From Betaproteobacteria bacterium (GTDB lineage Bacteria; Pseudomonadota; Gammaproteobacteria; Burkholderiales; Usitatibacteraceae), in contig JADKJR010000025.1 of the NCBI GenBank assembly GCA_016720925.1, forward strand, positions 1-64,000: DNA of 64,000 nucleotides, written 5' to 3'. Positions 48,455 to 57,391 of this stretch are shown piece after piece. The translations under genes and the position numbers were made by a program. Under the pieces are notes generated by a model. It saw only the letters and a program-made list of their open reading frames with translations, was not told the origin of the DNA and searched no databases. Position 1 is the first letter of the stretch. Each line of letters begins with the position of its first letter.

Positions 48455-48518
48455 ATCGCCATTTGGCGCGCCTTCCCGGCACTAAATGCCGGAAAAGACG
48501 CGCCAGTGCTAGGGTTTT
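48455..48518 (+). repeat. Palindromic dispersed element, copy 5
   Basis: ATCGCCATTTGGCGCGCCTT at the left, GACGCGCCAGTGCTAGGGTT at the right, with an inner CCGGCA...TGCCGG hairpin. It lies just beyond the stop of the S10 carboxypeptidase gene (48537, minus strand). Confidence 0.75.
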
Positions 48519-48536
48519 GCAACTTGATCGCGACGC

Positions 48537-50018
48537 TCAGCTCGCTTTCTTCACAAAATCCCGCAAGTGTTTTGCCTGCATTTTCAGCGACGGAATGTGC
48601 ACATACATCATGTGGCCAGCTTCGTAATAGTGCCGGGTGATATTTCCACTGAGGCTCTTGTCGAGCGCCATGTGGTTGAGCACGTAATCGCTGGCGAAAT
48701 GCGGTGTCGCGAGATCGAAGTAACCTGACGCCACGTACACTTTCATGTGCGGATTGCTGCAGATCGCCTTGCGCAGGCTTTCCGCGACATTGAGATGCTG
48801 GTCTTTCGAGCCGAAGTCCCAGGTCATGTATAGCTTGGAAATCATCGTATAGGGTGTGTCGATTTCGAACTTGAGTTCGCGGCGCAGATAATCATTGATG
48901 CAAGCCGCGTATGCGCCATCGAGATTGGTGTGCGCGGGATCAAATTCAAAATTTTCGCCCGCGGCATCGCGATCAATTCCCTTGAAGCGGCTGTCGAGGC
49001 GCCCCACCGTGCGATGTTCGTCGCGGCATAGTTCCTTGCAGAAGCGATGGATCTGCACGCGCAGATTGGTGGAGGCGACATATTCCGGCGTGAGCCCGGT
49101 GTATTGCGAGATTTTGGCAATGATCGCATCGCGCGCCTTGGGCGCAAGTTTGTCGCCCAGGAACAGAGCGGCGTTGTATTCGCCCTCGGCAAATGCTTCG
49201 ACTTCATCGAGCAGGGCGCGCAGCGATTTTGCCTGCAGGCGCTTGTCGAGCTTTTTGTGAAACCATGCGGTCGCGGCATAGGTCGGTAAAAACAGGACAT
49301 GCGCCAGATCGTGACCGTTGATGAACCGAAAGGTGCTGAAATCCAGCGCGGTGGAAAACAGCATCAGTCCATTCAGGTACATCCCGTACTTTTCCTGCAG
49401 CAACGAGGAAAGTCCGGCCGCGCGCGTGGTGCCGTACGATTCGCCGGCAATGAATTTGGGTGAGGCCCAGCGCTCGTTGCGTGACGTGTACAGGCGAATG
49501 AATTCGCCGACGCTGTCCAAGTCGCGTTGATAGGTGTGGAATTCCTTGAGTTTTTCTCCCTCAAGCATGCGACTGTAGCCGGTGCCGACCGGGTCGATGA
49601 AGACGAGGTCGGTTTCGCTTAGCAGAGAGTATTCATTGTCCACCAGTTGATAGGGCGGCGGTGGGGCGTTGCCTTCGCTGTCGAGCTTGACGCGCTTGGG
49701 GCCAAGAACGCCCAAATGCAGCCACACGCTCGAGGACCCGGGGCCGCCGTTAAAGGAAAACGTCAGCGGGCGTTTGGCCCGGTCTTTTACCCCATCGCGG
49801 GTATAGGCGATGAAAAAGACCGTGGCGCGTGGTTTGTCTGCCTCGCGATTACCGTCCTTTTCGCTATCTTCCTTCAACACGACAGTGCCGCACATTACGG
49901 TGTAAGCGATGTTTTCGCCGTTGATGCGAATCTTGTGTTTGCTGGTGACGGTACGATCGGTCGGAATGACGACAGGTTTGGAAGCCGGTAATTCTTGTTC
50001 TTGTTTGTCGAGAGCCAT
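48537..50018 (-). CDS. S10-family serine carboxypeptidase-like protein
   Basis: 493 residues, intact. The family elements are in order: SFNGGPGSSSVWLH (oxyanion hole), FIDPVGTGYSR, the catalytic serine in FIAGESYGTTRAA, Asp in VASGYFDLATPH near residue 420, and His in YEAGHMMYVH near residue 472. No signal peptide is visible, which is usual for bacterial members. Its substrate is unknown. It stands 35 bases after the GMC oxidoreductase gene on the same strand. Confidence 0.88.
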   Translation of the reverse strand: MALDKQEQELPASKPVVIPTDRTVTSKHKIRINGENIAYTVMCGTVVLKEDSEKDGNREADKPRATVFFIAYTRDGVKDRAKRPLTFSFNGGPGSSSVWLHLGVLGPKRVKLDSEGNAPPPPYQLVDNEYSLLSETDLVFIDPVGTGYSRMLEGEKLKEFHTYQRDLDSVGEFIRLYTSRNERWASPKFIAGESYGTTRAAGLSSLLQEKYGMYLNGLMLFSTALDFSTFRFINGHDLAHVLFLPTYAATAWFHKKLDKRLQAKSLRALLDEVEAFAEGEYNAALFLGDKLAPKARDAIIAKISQYTGLTPEYVASTNLRVQIHRFCKELCRDEHRTVGRLDSRFKGIDRDAAGENFEFDPAHTNLDGAYAACINDYLRRELKFEIDTPYTMISKLYMTWDFGSKDQHLNVAESLRKAICSNPHMKVYVASGYFDLATPHFASDYVLNHMALDKSLSGNITRHYYEAGHMMYVHIPSLKMQAKHLRDFVKKAS

Positions 50019-50053
50019 GTTTGGGGTCGGAGTAGGTTACAGAACCGCCATTA

Positions 50054-51694
50054 TCACGCAAACCTCGCTTCCGGTTTCTTGATCTGATCCGCCAGGCGGC
50101 TGGCGTTTCGCGCCACCGTGCCGTAGATCGTGAGCTGGGGATTCGCACCGATGGACGTCGGGAACACGGAACCATCAAAGACCCACAAGTTTTCCAGTTG
50201 ATGGTGGCGGCCGTCACCGCGCGTAACTGACACGCGCGCATCGTTGCCCATCGTGCAACCGCCCATCACATGTGCGCTCGCCACCCGCGTGCGCAGCGCC
50301 GCCATCGGCAGTGATTCGATCGCAAGCTTGGCGTCGGCCCAGCTTCGATACGGCTTGGCATCTTCGTGCATCGGCATGACGATTTTCGCGCCGGCGGCAA
50401 ACTGGATTTCCGCCATTACTGAAAGCGCGTGCCGGATGCCATCCCACACGTAGCCGCTGATGACATAATCGAGGATCGGGCTGCCGTCATTGCGAATCGA
50501 TACCTGTCCGCCCTTGCTTTGGGGATGAAATCCATCGCGCATGAGCGCGATGGCCACATGCATGTTCTCTATTCGTTTCATCCAGGTTGCGTGTTCATCG
50601 CCAAAGCCGGGCAGGGTGATTCCCGCCAGCACCGGATGAAGCGGCGGTGCCTCCAGCTTGAATCCCATCGGGCCGCTGTGGGGCAGGCTATCGACGAAAT
50701 GGTCGGAATAAATGCTTTGCGGCGCACCGGAATAAGCCTCGACTTTCCGGTCCATGATCGCCGCGCAGATTGGCGACGGATGCAGGAAAGTGCGTTTGCC
50801 GAGAGTGTGATGCGGATCAGGAAATTGCGAGCGCAGCATCAGCGCGGGATTGTTGATTGCGCCACCGGCGAGGATGAAATGCCGGGCATGGACGCGAATC
50901 TTCCATGGGCCGGCTGCCGTATTCACGCCAACCGCGTCAGCGCTCATGCCGCTCGCGATCAGGCTGGTGACGCGCCCGTAGCGATGTGAAAGCTTTTCAA
51001 CCCGCGTCGAATGAATAAGCGACAAGCCCCGGTCCAGCGAATCCGGAATCGTCGTGACCAGCATCGATTGCTTGGCGTTGGTCGGGCAACCCATGCCGCA
51101 ATAGCCGAGGTTCCAGCAGCCTTTCACATTGCGTCGAATGGCAGCGGCGGGAATACCGAGTTTTTCACAGCCGCGGCGCAGGATGTCATTGTTCTCATTC
51201 GGCGGCACCGGCCAGGGCGAAATTGACAGGCGCGCTTCCATTTTTTCAAACCAGGGCGCCATTTTGGCAACCGTATAGTCGTCAAGCCCCCAAACCTTTT
51301 CCCAATGCTGAAGCGTAGCCGGTGGCGTGCGAAAACTTGATGTCCAATTCACGGTCGTGGACCCACCGACGCTACGGCCTTGCAGGATGGTGATGCTTTT
51401 ATCCTTGGTCTGGCGGCCCGCCGATTCCTGATAAAGCTGCGGATAGGCATCGCGTTCGCGCATGCGGAAATCCGACGAACTTTTGAATGGCCCTTCTTCG
51501 ATCATGACCACGTTGAGGCCCGCAAGCGTCAGGGCCTCGGCCGCCGTGCCGCCACCGGCGCCCGAACCGACAATCACCACATCGCATTCAATGTTGTAGT
51601 CGCGGGTGATACGCGTGCCGTCAATCACTTTCCAGCCCCGCGAACGGTCGGCAAGTGCCAGCGAGATGGGATCCTGGACGACGGAGGCGCTCAT
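50054..51694 (-). CDS. GMC-family FAD-dependent oxidoreductase
   Basis: 546 residues from ATG 51694, which overlaps the preceding stop by four bases. The FAD site VVIVGSGAGGGTAAEALTLAG and the GMC segment GRSVGGSTTVNWTSSFRTP are clear, as are HFILAGGAINNPALMLRS, HVMGGCTMG and the C-terminal LWVFDGSVFPTSIGANPQLTI. Four-Cys region GCWNLGYCGMGCPTNAKQSM suggests the subgroup that passes electrons to a partner. Likely an alcohol dehydrogenase; substrate unknown. Intact. Confidence 0.88.
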   Translation of the reverse strand: MSASVVQDPISLALADRSRGWKVIDGTRITRDYNIECDVVIVGSGAGGGTAAEALTLAGLNVVMIEEGPFKSSSDFRMRERDAYPQLYQESAGRQTKDKSITILQGRSVGGSTTVNWTSSFRTPPATLQHWEKVWGLDDYTVAKMAPWFEKMEARLSISPWPVPPNENNDILRRGCEKLGIPAAAIRRNVKGCWNLGYCGMGCPTNAKQSMLVTTIPDSLDRGLSLIHSTRVEKLSHRYGRVTSLIASGMSADAVGVNTAAGPWKIRVHARHFILAGGAINNPALMLRSQFPDPHHTLGKRTFLHPSPICAAIMDRKVEAYSGAPQSIYSDHFVDSLPHSGPMGFKLEAPPLHPVLAGITLPGFGDEHATWMKRIENMHVAIALMRDGFHPQSKGGQVSIRNDGSPILDYVISGYVWDGIRHALSVMAEIQFAAGAKIVMPMHEDAKPYRSWADAKLAIESLPMAALRTRVASAHVMGGCTMGNDARVSVTRGDGRHHQLENLWVFDGSVFPTSIGANPQLTIYGTVARNASRLADQIKKPEARFA

Positions 51695-52233
51695 TGCAAC
51701 CCCAACTCCTGCGCATGGGGTGGACCACCGTAGCCGATTTTTCCCCAAGACAATGGATTGCCGTACCAGCAGGCGAGCATCACCCGCGCCAATGCCTGGT
51801 AGCCCTGCTGCAACAGGGCAAACCGGCTCTGCCGCCAGCCATTCAGGAATGCGCTGACTTCGGCTTCGCTGGCCTCATTCCAGGGCTTTGACACACCGGC
51901 GATGAAACGCCGTGTCGGGCTGAAAGTGAGCAGGCTCAGCAGTTCCTCGACTTCCTTTTGGATGGCTGGAGAGAGACCGGCGACGGTGCGATCGAACGCT
52001 TCCACGACTTCATTGATCGCGACTTGCCGGCTGGCGGGATCATCCGGCAACGCGCCCTTGAGCACGGCGGGCGCCAGTGCGGCAATGCATGCGGCATCGC
52101 GGTTGGCAAGTTTTTTCAGGTCCAGAGACCCGGGGCCGTCAGCCTGTGCAAATACATCACGATCCAGGCTGCGCGTCACCATCAGCAGGCACACGCTTGT
52201 CATACCGACTTTGAGGAACGACCGACGATTCAT
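51691..52233 (-). CDS. Tat-exported small partner subunit of the GMC oxidoreductase
   Basis: 180 residues, intact. The twin-arginine leader MNRRSFLKVGMTSVCLLMV is followed by a helical protein (AAIAALAPAVLKG-like start, IQKEVEELLSLLTFSPTRRFI, FLNGWRQSRFALLQQGYQAL). This is the pattern of gluconate-2-dehydrogenase subunit 3-like or similar small subunits that help export and mature GMC dehydrogenases. Immediate four-base overlap with the GMC gene supports a complex. Confidence 0.75.
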   Translation of the reverse strand: MNRRSFLKVGMTSVCLLMVTRSLDRDVFAQADGPGSLDLKKLANRDAACIAALAPAVLKGALPDDPASRQVAINEVVEAFDRTVAGLSPAIQKEVEELLSLLTFSPTRRFIAGVSKPWNEASEAEVSAFLNGWRQSRFALLQQGYQALARVMLACWYGNPLSWGKIGYGGPPHAQELGLQ

Positions 52234-52271
52234 CGCGATTACTTCTTGGTGTACTTCGTTTGCTGGGTGTC

Positions 52272-53699
52272 TTAACGCAACAGAAACTTGATCAACGTAT
52301 CAAAACGCTTTCCGTACGGGGGTTTGAACAGTCCGAGGCCATTCACCGGCGACTGGTGAAAAATCGGTTTCATTTTGGAAAACGTTTCAAAGCCGCATTT
52401 GCCGTGATAAGCCCCCATGCCGGAAGGCCCGACTCCGCCAAACGGCAGATTGTCCTGCGAAATATGCAGGAGCGTATCGTTGATGGTCACGCCGCCGGCG
52501 ATGGTTTCATTGAGCACTTGCTGAATGTGGTCATCGAAATTACCGAAGTAGTAAAGCGCCAGTGGCCGTGGCCGCGCATTCACGTAGCGAATGGCTTCAT
52601 CGAGGTTGTCGTAAGGCACCAGCGGCAGAATCGGGCCGAAAATTTCATCCTGCATCAACCGCATCTCATCCGTGACATTCGCCACCAGTGTCGGTGCCAT
52701 CTTGCCGGTGCCGTCGAGAGACTCGCTGGCCGGCATGATCGGCAGCACCGATGCGCCGCGTGCGGCGGCATCATCGAGGTACGACTGCAGGCGCCCGAAA
52801 TGGCGGGCGTTGACAATGCTGGTGTAGTCCCTGTTGCGCGCCAGCGTCGGATAGAGCGACGCAACCACGCGTTGCGCGGCGGTGGCAAACGCCTGTTCGC
52901 GGGCACGGGGCAGCAGCACGTAGTCCGGCGCAATACAGGTTTGTCCGGCGTTAAGGCACTTGCCGAACATGATCTTTGCAGCCGCTTCATCGATATTGCA
53001 TTCCGGTCCGATGATGGCCGGCGATTTGCCACCCAGTTCAAGTGTAACCGGCGTCAGATTCTCCGCTGCCGCGCGCATGACCTGTTTGCCAACCGAGGTG
53101 GAACCGGTGAACAGCAGGTGATCGAATGGCAGGCTTGCGAATTCCCGCGCGACCTCAACACCACCAATGATCACCGTCACCTGATCAGTCGAAAAGTACT
53201 GCGCGATCAGCGTCGCGAACAGTTCGCTGGTGTTGGGCGTAAGTTCGCTCATCTTGATCAACACCCGATTCCCCGCGGCGAGCGCGGCAGCCAGTGGCGC
53301 GACCGCCAGCAGGATCGGATAATTCCACGGCACGATGATGCCAGCCACCCCGAGCGGCTGCGGACGAATCTCATTGCGCGCCGGCAGGAACCACATCGAC
53401 GCCCACGACCGCCTCGGTTTCATCCACGATTTCAGGTGCTTCATCGCATCGCGCACCGCCGCCAACGCGGGAAACATTTCCAGCAGACGGGTTTCGTGCG
53501 CAGAGCGATTGCCGAAATCGCTGCTGATCGCGGCTTCTATTGCGCCTGCATTCGTGGACAACAACTGTTCCAGCTTTGATAGCGCATCGCGGCGTGCAGA
53601 CGCATCAGGCATCCGGTCGCGCTCACAGGCTTTGCGCGCAGCCGCAAAACTAACCTGCAGCGCCGCCGAATCGTTACGGATTGATTGATTCAGATCCAT
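52272..53699 (-). CDS. Coniferyl aldehyde dehydrogenase-like aldehyde dehydrogenase
   Basis: 475 residues from MDLNQSIRNDSAALQ; GGAG lies upstream. Intact. NAD(P) fold with GVAGIIVPWNYPILLAV, FTGSTSVGKQVM, general base in LELGGKSPAII, catalytic Cys in NAGQTCIAPDYV, and the C-terminal NLPFGGVGPSGMGAYHG. The long class-3-like form with this start is the CalB type, which oxidises coniferyl aldehyde to ferulate. With the GMC gene next to it, a pathway for aromatic or long-chain alcohols is plausible but inferred. Confidence 0.85.
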   Translation of the reverse strand: MDLNQSIRNDSAALQVSFAAARKACERDRMPDASARRDALSKLEQLLSTNAGAIEAAISSDFGNRSAHETRLLEMFPALAAVRDAMKHLKSWMKPRRSWASMWFLPARNEIRPQPLGVAGIIVPWNYPILLAVAPLAAALAAGNRVLIKMSELTPNTSELFATLIAQYFSTDQVTVIIGGVEVAREFASLPFDHLLFTGSTSVGKQVMRAAAENLTPVTLELGGKSPAIIGPECNIDEAAAKIMFGKCLNAGQTCIAPDYVLLPRAREQAFATAAQRVVASLYPTLARNRDYTSIVNARHFGRLQSYLDDAAARGASVLPIMPASESLDGTGKMAPTLVANVTDEMRLMQDEIFGPILPLVPYDNLDEAIRYVNARPRPLALYYFGNFDDHIQQVLNETIAGGVTINDTLLHISQDNLPFGGVGPSGMGAYHGKCGFETFSKMKPIFHQSPVNGLGLFKPPYGKRFDTLIKFLLR

Positions 53700-53828
53700 A
53701 TTGCGAAAAATCTCCACAGATGACATCAAGAATACCAGTGCCGGCAGAGTCTGCGAGAACTCGATTAGATTGTTTGCTCTAACATTCTCGGGTGTTGTTG
53801 TTCAGGCGGACCTCATTGACCATTCAAA

Positions 53829-54548
53829 ATGCTTGAACGACTCAAACAACTCGAAGCCCTCAGGGGACACGAAGCGCTCGCGGACGCCAGCGACAAGGTT
53901 TTCCACGAACGCGTCAAGACTGTCAAAGTCTGGCAGCAGCAGCGATTGCGGCGTTGCTATACCGATCTTGCGGCGGATTCGCGATATGCAATGGCCGTCG
54001 CGTTCTTTCTGGAAGAGCTTTACGGCACGAAGGATTCGGCGATCCGCGATCGCGACCTGATTCGCATGTATCCGACCATGAAACGCCTGTTGCCGAAGTT
54101 TGCCTTTGATACCGTGGATCGCGCGCTGGAACTCGACGTACTGGCGGAAGAATTCGACCAAGCGCTGGCGAAGCAACTAGGTGGCGCAACCCTGACTGAC
54201 GCCCGCTATGCCGCCGCCTTTCGCGCGGTTGGCCGGCGTGCGGATCGGTTGCATCAGGTGGAATTGATGCGTGAAGTCGGCAACGGTCTGGACCGGGTAG
54301 TCAAGACACCATTGCTCTACGCCACGCTGAAAATGGTGCGGAAACCGGCGCAAATGGCCGGCCTCGGTGAAATCCAGCAGTTTCTGGAAAAAGGCTTTAG
54401 CGCCTTCCGCCACATGAACGGCGCGAAGTTCTTCCTGCAAACCATCGCCGAACGCGAAACCGTGCTGATTGAACGCTTACTCGACAATCATCCCGAACCG
54501 TTCGCCATCGTGGCTGAATGGGAACGCTTGAAAGTTGGAGAAGCGTGA
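53829..54548 (+). CDS. Conserved FFLEELYG-motif protein
   Basis: 239 residues, intact. RYAMAVAFFLEELYGTKDSAIRDRDLIRMYPTMKRLLP is the diagnostic motif of a helical family of unknown function in proteobacteria (DUF8198-like). LELDVLAEEFDQALA and RLHQVELMREVGNGLDRVVKTPLLYATL continue the pattern. Cytosolic. It is transcribed divergently from the aldehyde dehydrogenase. No biochemical role known to me. Confidence 0.75.
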   Translation: MLERLKQLEALRGHEALADASDKVFHERVKTVKVWQQQRLRRCYTDLAADSRYAMAVAFFLEELYGTKDSAIRDRDLIRMYPTMKRLLPKFAFDTVDRALELDVLAEEFDQALAKQLGGATLTDARYAAAFRAVGRRADRLHQVELMREVGNGLDRVVKTPLLYATLKMVRKPAQMAGLGEIQQFLEKGFSAFRHMNGAKFFLQTIAERETVLIERLLDNHPEPFAIVAEWERLKVGEA

Positions 54549-54647
54549 CAGGCTGGTAACGACCCGTTGCGGACATTCGGTTTGCACAAAAGCAGTCATT
54601 CAACTGGCGATCCAGCGGTCAACTTTCACTCCGGCAGGCATAGCTTT

Positions 54648-54869
54648 TTATTGGTGTACTTCTATTCCCATATCGCGGAAAGTTTCGGTGATAGCTAGCC
54701 ACTGTTCGTCGTCTATTGGCGAACGCCGCTCACGCCAATTTGGGTCTGCGTATTGGGGATGCAATGGTGGCGAGGGTATTTGCGGTAACGCTTCGCGGAT
54801 TTCGCCGCGTGTCAGATACCCGCGCTCTTTGCCAAGCTGAATCAACCGCTTGAGCTTTTGTTCATTCAT
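54648..54869 (-). CDS. Stand-alone sigma-70 region 1.1-like protein
   Basis: 73 residues. KRLIQLGKERGYLTRGEIREALPQI at the start and WLAITETFRDMGIEVHQ at the end follow RpoD region 1.1 (LxxxGKExGYLTxxEINxxLP ... INDMGIxV), but nothing of sigma regions 1.2-4 is present. The middle (HPQYADPNWRERRSPIDDE) replaces the usual loop. Region 1.1 is an acidic DNA mimic that blocks promoter binding of free sigma; a small protein of this shape might modulate RNA polymerase. Function inferred from resemblance only. Confidence 0.6.
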   Translation of the reverse strand: MNEQKLKRLIQLGKERGYLTRGEIREALPQIPSPPLHPQYADPNWRERRSPIDDEQWLAITETFRDMGIEVHQ

Positions 54870-55489
54870 GGCGTTCTAATTCACTGTGACGACATAAAAG
54901 GAAAACTCAACGGCGGCTCCTGGCCGAAACTTGCCTGTCGATTGTAAGCTCCAATTTTGGCAAAGCAATTGAAGCTGCGATTCATTGTGACTGAGACACC
55001 AATTGATCATTCTCTTGTTTTGGGAACGGAGCCCATATATGACGAGTTAGTTGTCGCGTTTATCGACTGCATTTGGCGTGCCCTTAAGTGCGTCGATGGT
55101 TTCATTCCTTTTTCAGCTTGACGCGCAGGAAATGAATGTCGCCCCAATTCCAGCAACCAAGGCCGGACCCAAGTGTTGTTCCATCGCTGATTGCGGCGCG
55201 CAGCCAAAGTCATTCCCCTAATGCGGCGACTACTCCGACTGCTAGGCAAAGGCGTGAGTGTAGTCTTTGGAGCCCGCAACGAATGGATTCGTGGTCATGC
55301 TTCAGTCATCCGAAAGCAGCGACCCCGCGCCCCGGTATAACGGTGCTGTAGAAAAATTGTGGTCATGGACGCATCGTGCCCAGAATAATGGAACTTCGAG
55401 TCAAAGGACCGGTTGTGGCCGAAACCCGCCTTTCGATTGTAAACGTCCTTGCGTCACGCGACTGGCAGAATAGCGGGCCCAATCGCGAT
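54870..55489. other. Non-coding stretch with a 32-bp direct repeat
   Basis: No convincing gene. Two copies of a sequence opening TGGCCGAAAC and containing TCGATTGTAA stand at 54921-54952 and 55416-55448, about 80 percent alike. Short frames here have no ribosome-binding sites or recognisable domains. Confidence 0.45.
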
Positions 55490-55858
55490 CTATTTCTTCC
55501 GCGTGGCGGCCTTTTTCGCAGCGGCTTTCACGTCTGGCTTATGTGCCGCTTTCGCGGGCGCCTTGGCTGATGCCGCGGGCGCCGCGTCGAGGACGTTATC
55601 GAGCTGCTCGTGTATGGCCTTTTCGATCGGCCCCTTCATCATCTTCAGCATGAAGCCAAGCGTTACGTTGAGATTCATGTCGTGATCCGTGACGGCGAGG
55701 TGGCCGTTCACGCCGGAGCGATGAAAATGCAGGGTGTCACCTTGCCACTCACTCGTGAGGTCGAATTTTTCGTCCAGTTTCTTCGCCATCTTCTCGGCTG
55801 CCGCGCGGGCGCCCTTGAGGCCATGATGGTGGGTGCGATGCAGCTCAATATCAGCCAT
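55490..55858 (-). CDS. Polyhydroxyalkanoate granule-region protein with Lys/Ala tail
   Basis: 122 residues, intact. The start MADIELHRTHHHGLKGARAAAEKMAKKL and GDTLHFHRSGVNGHLAV fit the polyhydroxyalkanoic-acid-system family (PHA_gran_rgn). The last 30 residues are Ala/Lys/Pro-rich (KAPAKAAHKPDVKAAAKKA), like phasin-type DNA-binding tails. Members lie next to phasin genes or are induced with PHA. The WS/DGAT of this genome has a similar basic tail. Confidence 0.85.
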   Translation of the reverse strand: MADIELHRTHHHGLKGARAAAEKMAKKLDEKFDLTSEWQGDTLHFHRSGVNGHLAVTDHDMNLNVTLGFMLKMMKGPIEKAIHEQLDNVLDAAPAASAKAPAKAAHKPDVKAAAKKAATRKK

Positions 55859-56099
55859 GCGTTATTCCTCCGGGAAGTGTCTATTGGGCACGCCTGTCCG
55901 ATGGGCGCGTATTCGGAACAGTTGGCACAGTTTACACAGGCCGGCGTGGTCTGGCACGGCCATCACCTGGGCTTGTCAAATCTCATCAATTCGCCCGCAA
56001 CGAATCCACAATTCGCTTTTCATCCCGCCAAATCGTCATTCATCGCGTCGCCGTTGTTGCCGCCGCCAATGTTCGGTAGTCTCTCAACTTGAGATGACT

Positions 56100-57293
56100 A
56101 TGAATCCAATTCAAGCGTTTAACCACTGGTACGCGCGGGCGGAGGCCAAGGGCCGCGCCAAACTGACGCCCGATGAGCGCGCCGACTTGCTGGCATTCGA
56201 GGCGTCATTCCAGAAGTATCGCCAGCGTTATGCGGCAATCATTGTTGCGCTTTGGCTCGGCGTTGGCGTCCTTGCCAAACTGCTGCTAAACAACGTGGGC
56301 TGGATCGGGGCGTTTGCCTTGAGCGCGCTGATTCTGATGTCGCTGATCGTCGCCATTACCGGCGCCTGGTTTGGTCCGTCGCGCTTCACCACCGGCACAA
56401 AGGGATTCGTTTTGCTGGGTGTCACGCTGGCGGGTTATATCGTCGGCGGGCTGGGCGCGACCATCACCCATACCAGTACGCTTTCCAGCGTGGCCGATGA
56501 AGTGATACGCGTGGCGCCACGGATTCTGGTGGGTGGATTTATTGCCGGCCTCGTATATTCGGTGCTGATGGTGAGCATCGTGCAATACCGTCGCGGACAA
56601 CTGCTGCGCCGTAACCAGCAACTGGAACGGCAAGCACAGCAGGAACGCATGGGGCGGCAGTTGGCCGATGCGCGATTGAAGCTGATGCAAGCGCAGGTCG
56701 AGCCGCATTTTCTGTTCAACACCCTTGCCTCCGTGCAGCAATTGGCCGAGGGCAGGGCGCCGGAAGCCGCGGAGCTTACCGCGCAGCTGATCACTTTCCT
56801 GCGCGGCGGGCTGGCCAGTTTGCGCGAGGAAACCACCACGCTTGGCCGTGAATTCAGGGTCATGCAGGCCTACCTCGCGATCATGCAAACCCGCATGCGT
56901 GACCGCCTGGTATTCTCGCTGGAGATGCCTGAAGAACTGCGAGACCTGCAGGTGCCCCCCGCCATGCTGATTTCACTGGTGGAGAATGCGATCAAGCACG
57001 GGCTGGAGCCTAGCCTGGAAGGCGGAAAGATTGAGGTGAGTGCCGCCCGCGACGCCGACCGATTGCGTATCACCGTAAGAGATACGGGCCAGGGACCGAC
57101 CATTTCGCATTCGGGTGGCGGCGTGGGGCTCGACAATATTCGTCAGCGTCTGCGGGTGTTGTTTTCCGATCAGGCGCGGCTCATCGTTTCGCGCAACGTG
57201 CCACATGGATTCATTGCGGTGATTGATTTGCCGATGCCGGCAGAGACTGAAAACGTGTTGAGTGATGAGAATTCGAAAGGGAGAAAAGAATGA
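56100..57293 (+). CDS. LytS/YehU-type sensor histidine kinase
   Basis: 397 residues from ATG 56100 (MNPIQAFNHWYARAEAKG); ATG 56094 is equally in frame. Four membrane helices (AAIIVALWLGVGVLAKLLL, IGAFALSALILMSLIVAI, VLLGVTLAGYIVGGLG, LVGGFIAGLVYSVLMV) lead to a coiled coil. The His_kinase domain has the H box VEPHFLFNTLASVQ, N box LISLVENAIKHGLEP and GGVGLDNIRQRL. No extracytoplasmic sensor domain. It is coupled to the response-regulator gene: the stop overlaps an ATG at 57290. Confidence 0.9.
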   Translation: MNPIQAFNHWYARAEAKGRAKLTPDERADLLAFEASFQKYRQRYAAIIVALWLGVGVLAKLLLNNVGWIGAFALSALILMSLIVAITGAWFGPSRFTTGTKGFVLLGVTLAGYIVGGLGATITHTSTLSSVADEVIRVAPRILVGGFIAGLVYSVLMVSIVQYRRGQLLRRNQQLERQAQQERMGRQLADARLKLMQAQVEPHFLFNTLASVQQLAEGRAPEAAELTAQLITFLRGGLASLREETTTLGREFRVMQAYLAIMQTRMRDRLVFSLEMPEELRDLQVPPAMLISLVENAIKHGLEPSLEGGKIEVSAARDADRLRITVRDTGQGPTISHSGGGVGLDNIRQRLRVLFSDQARLIVSRNVPHGFIAVIDLPMPAETENVLSDENSKGRKE

Positions 57294-57391
57294 CGACCGC
57301 ACTGATCGCTGAGGACAGACTTCGGGGTTTCGTTGAAGCAAACTGCTTGCTTCCCGAGGCCGGGTCTGCCCCATTTATGCAGGAGTGGGAT
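57290..57391 (+). repeat. Partial duplication of the response-regulator 5' end
   Basis: ATGACGACCGCACTGATCGC at 57290 repeats ATGACTACCGCGCTGATCGC at 57392 (26-27 bases, silent differences). Between them lie about 75 bases ending AGGAGTGGGAT that supply the second ribosome-binding site. The frame stays open through both, so a fusion product with a 34-residue leader could be made. Confidence 0.7.

Noticed and set aside
55007..55473. Short frames between the sigma-1.1-like and PHA-region genes
   Set aside because: No ribosome-binding sites, unusual composition and no domains.
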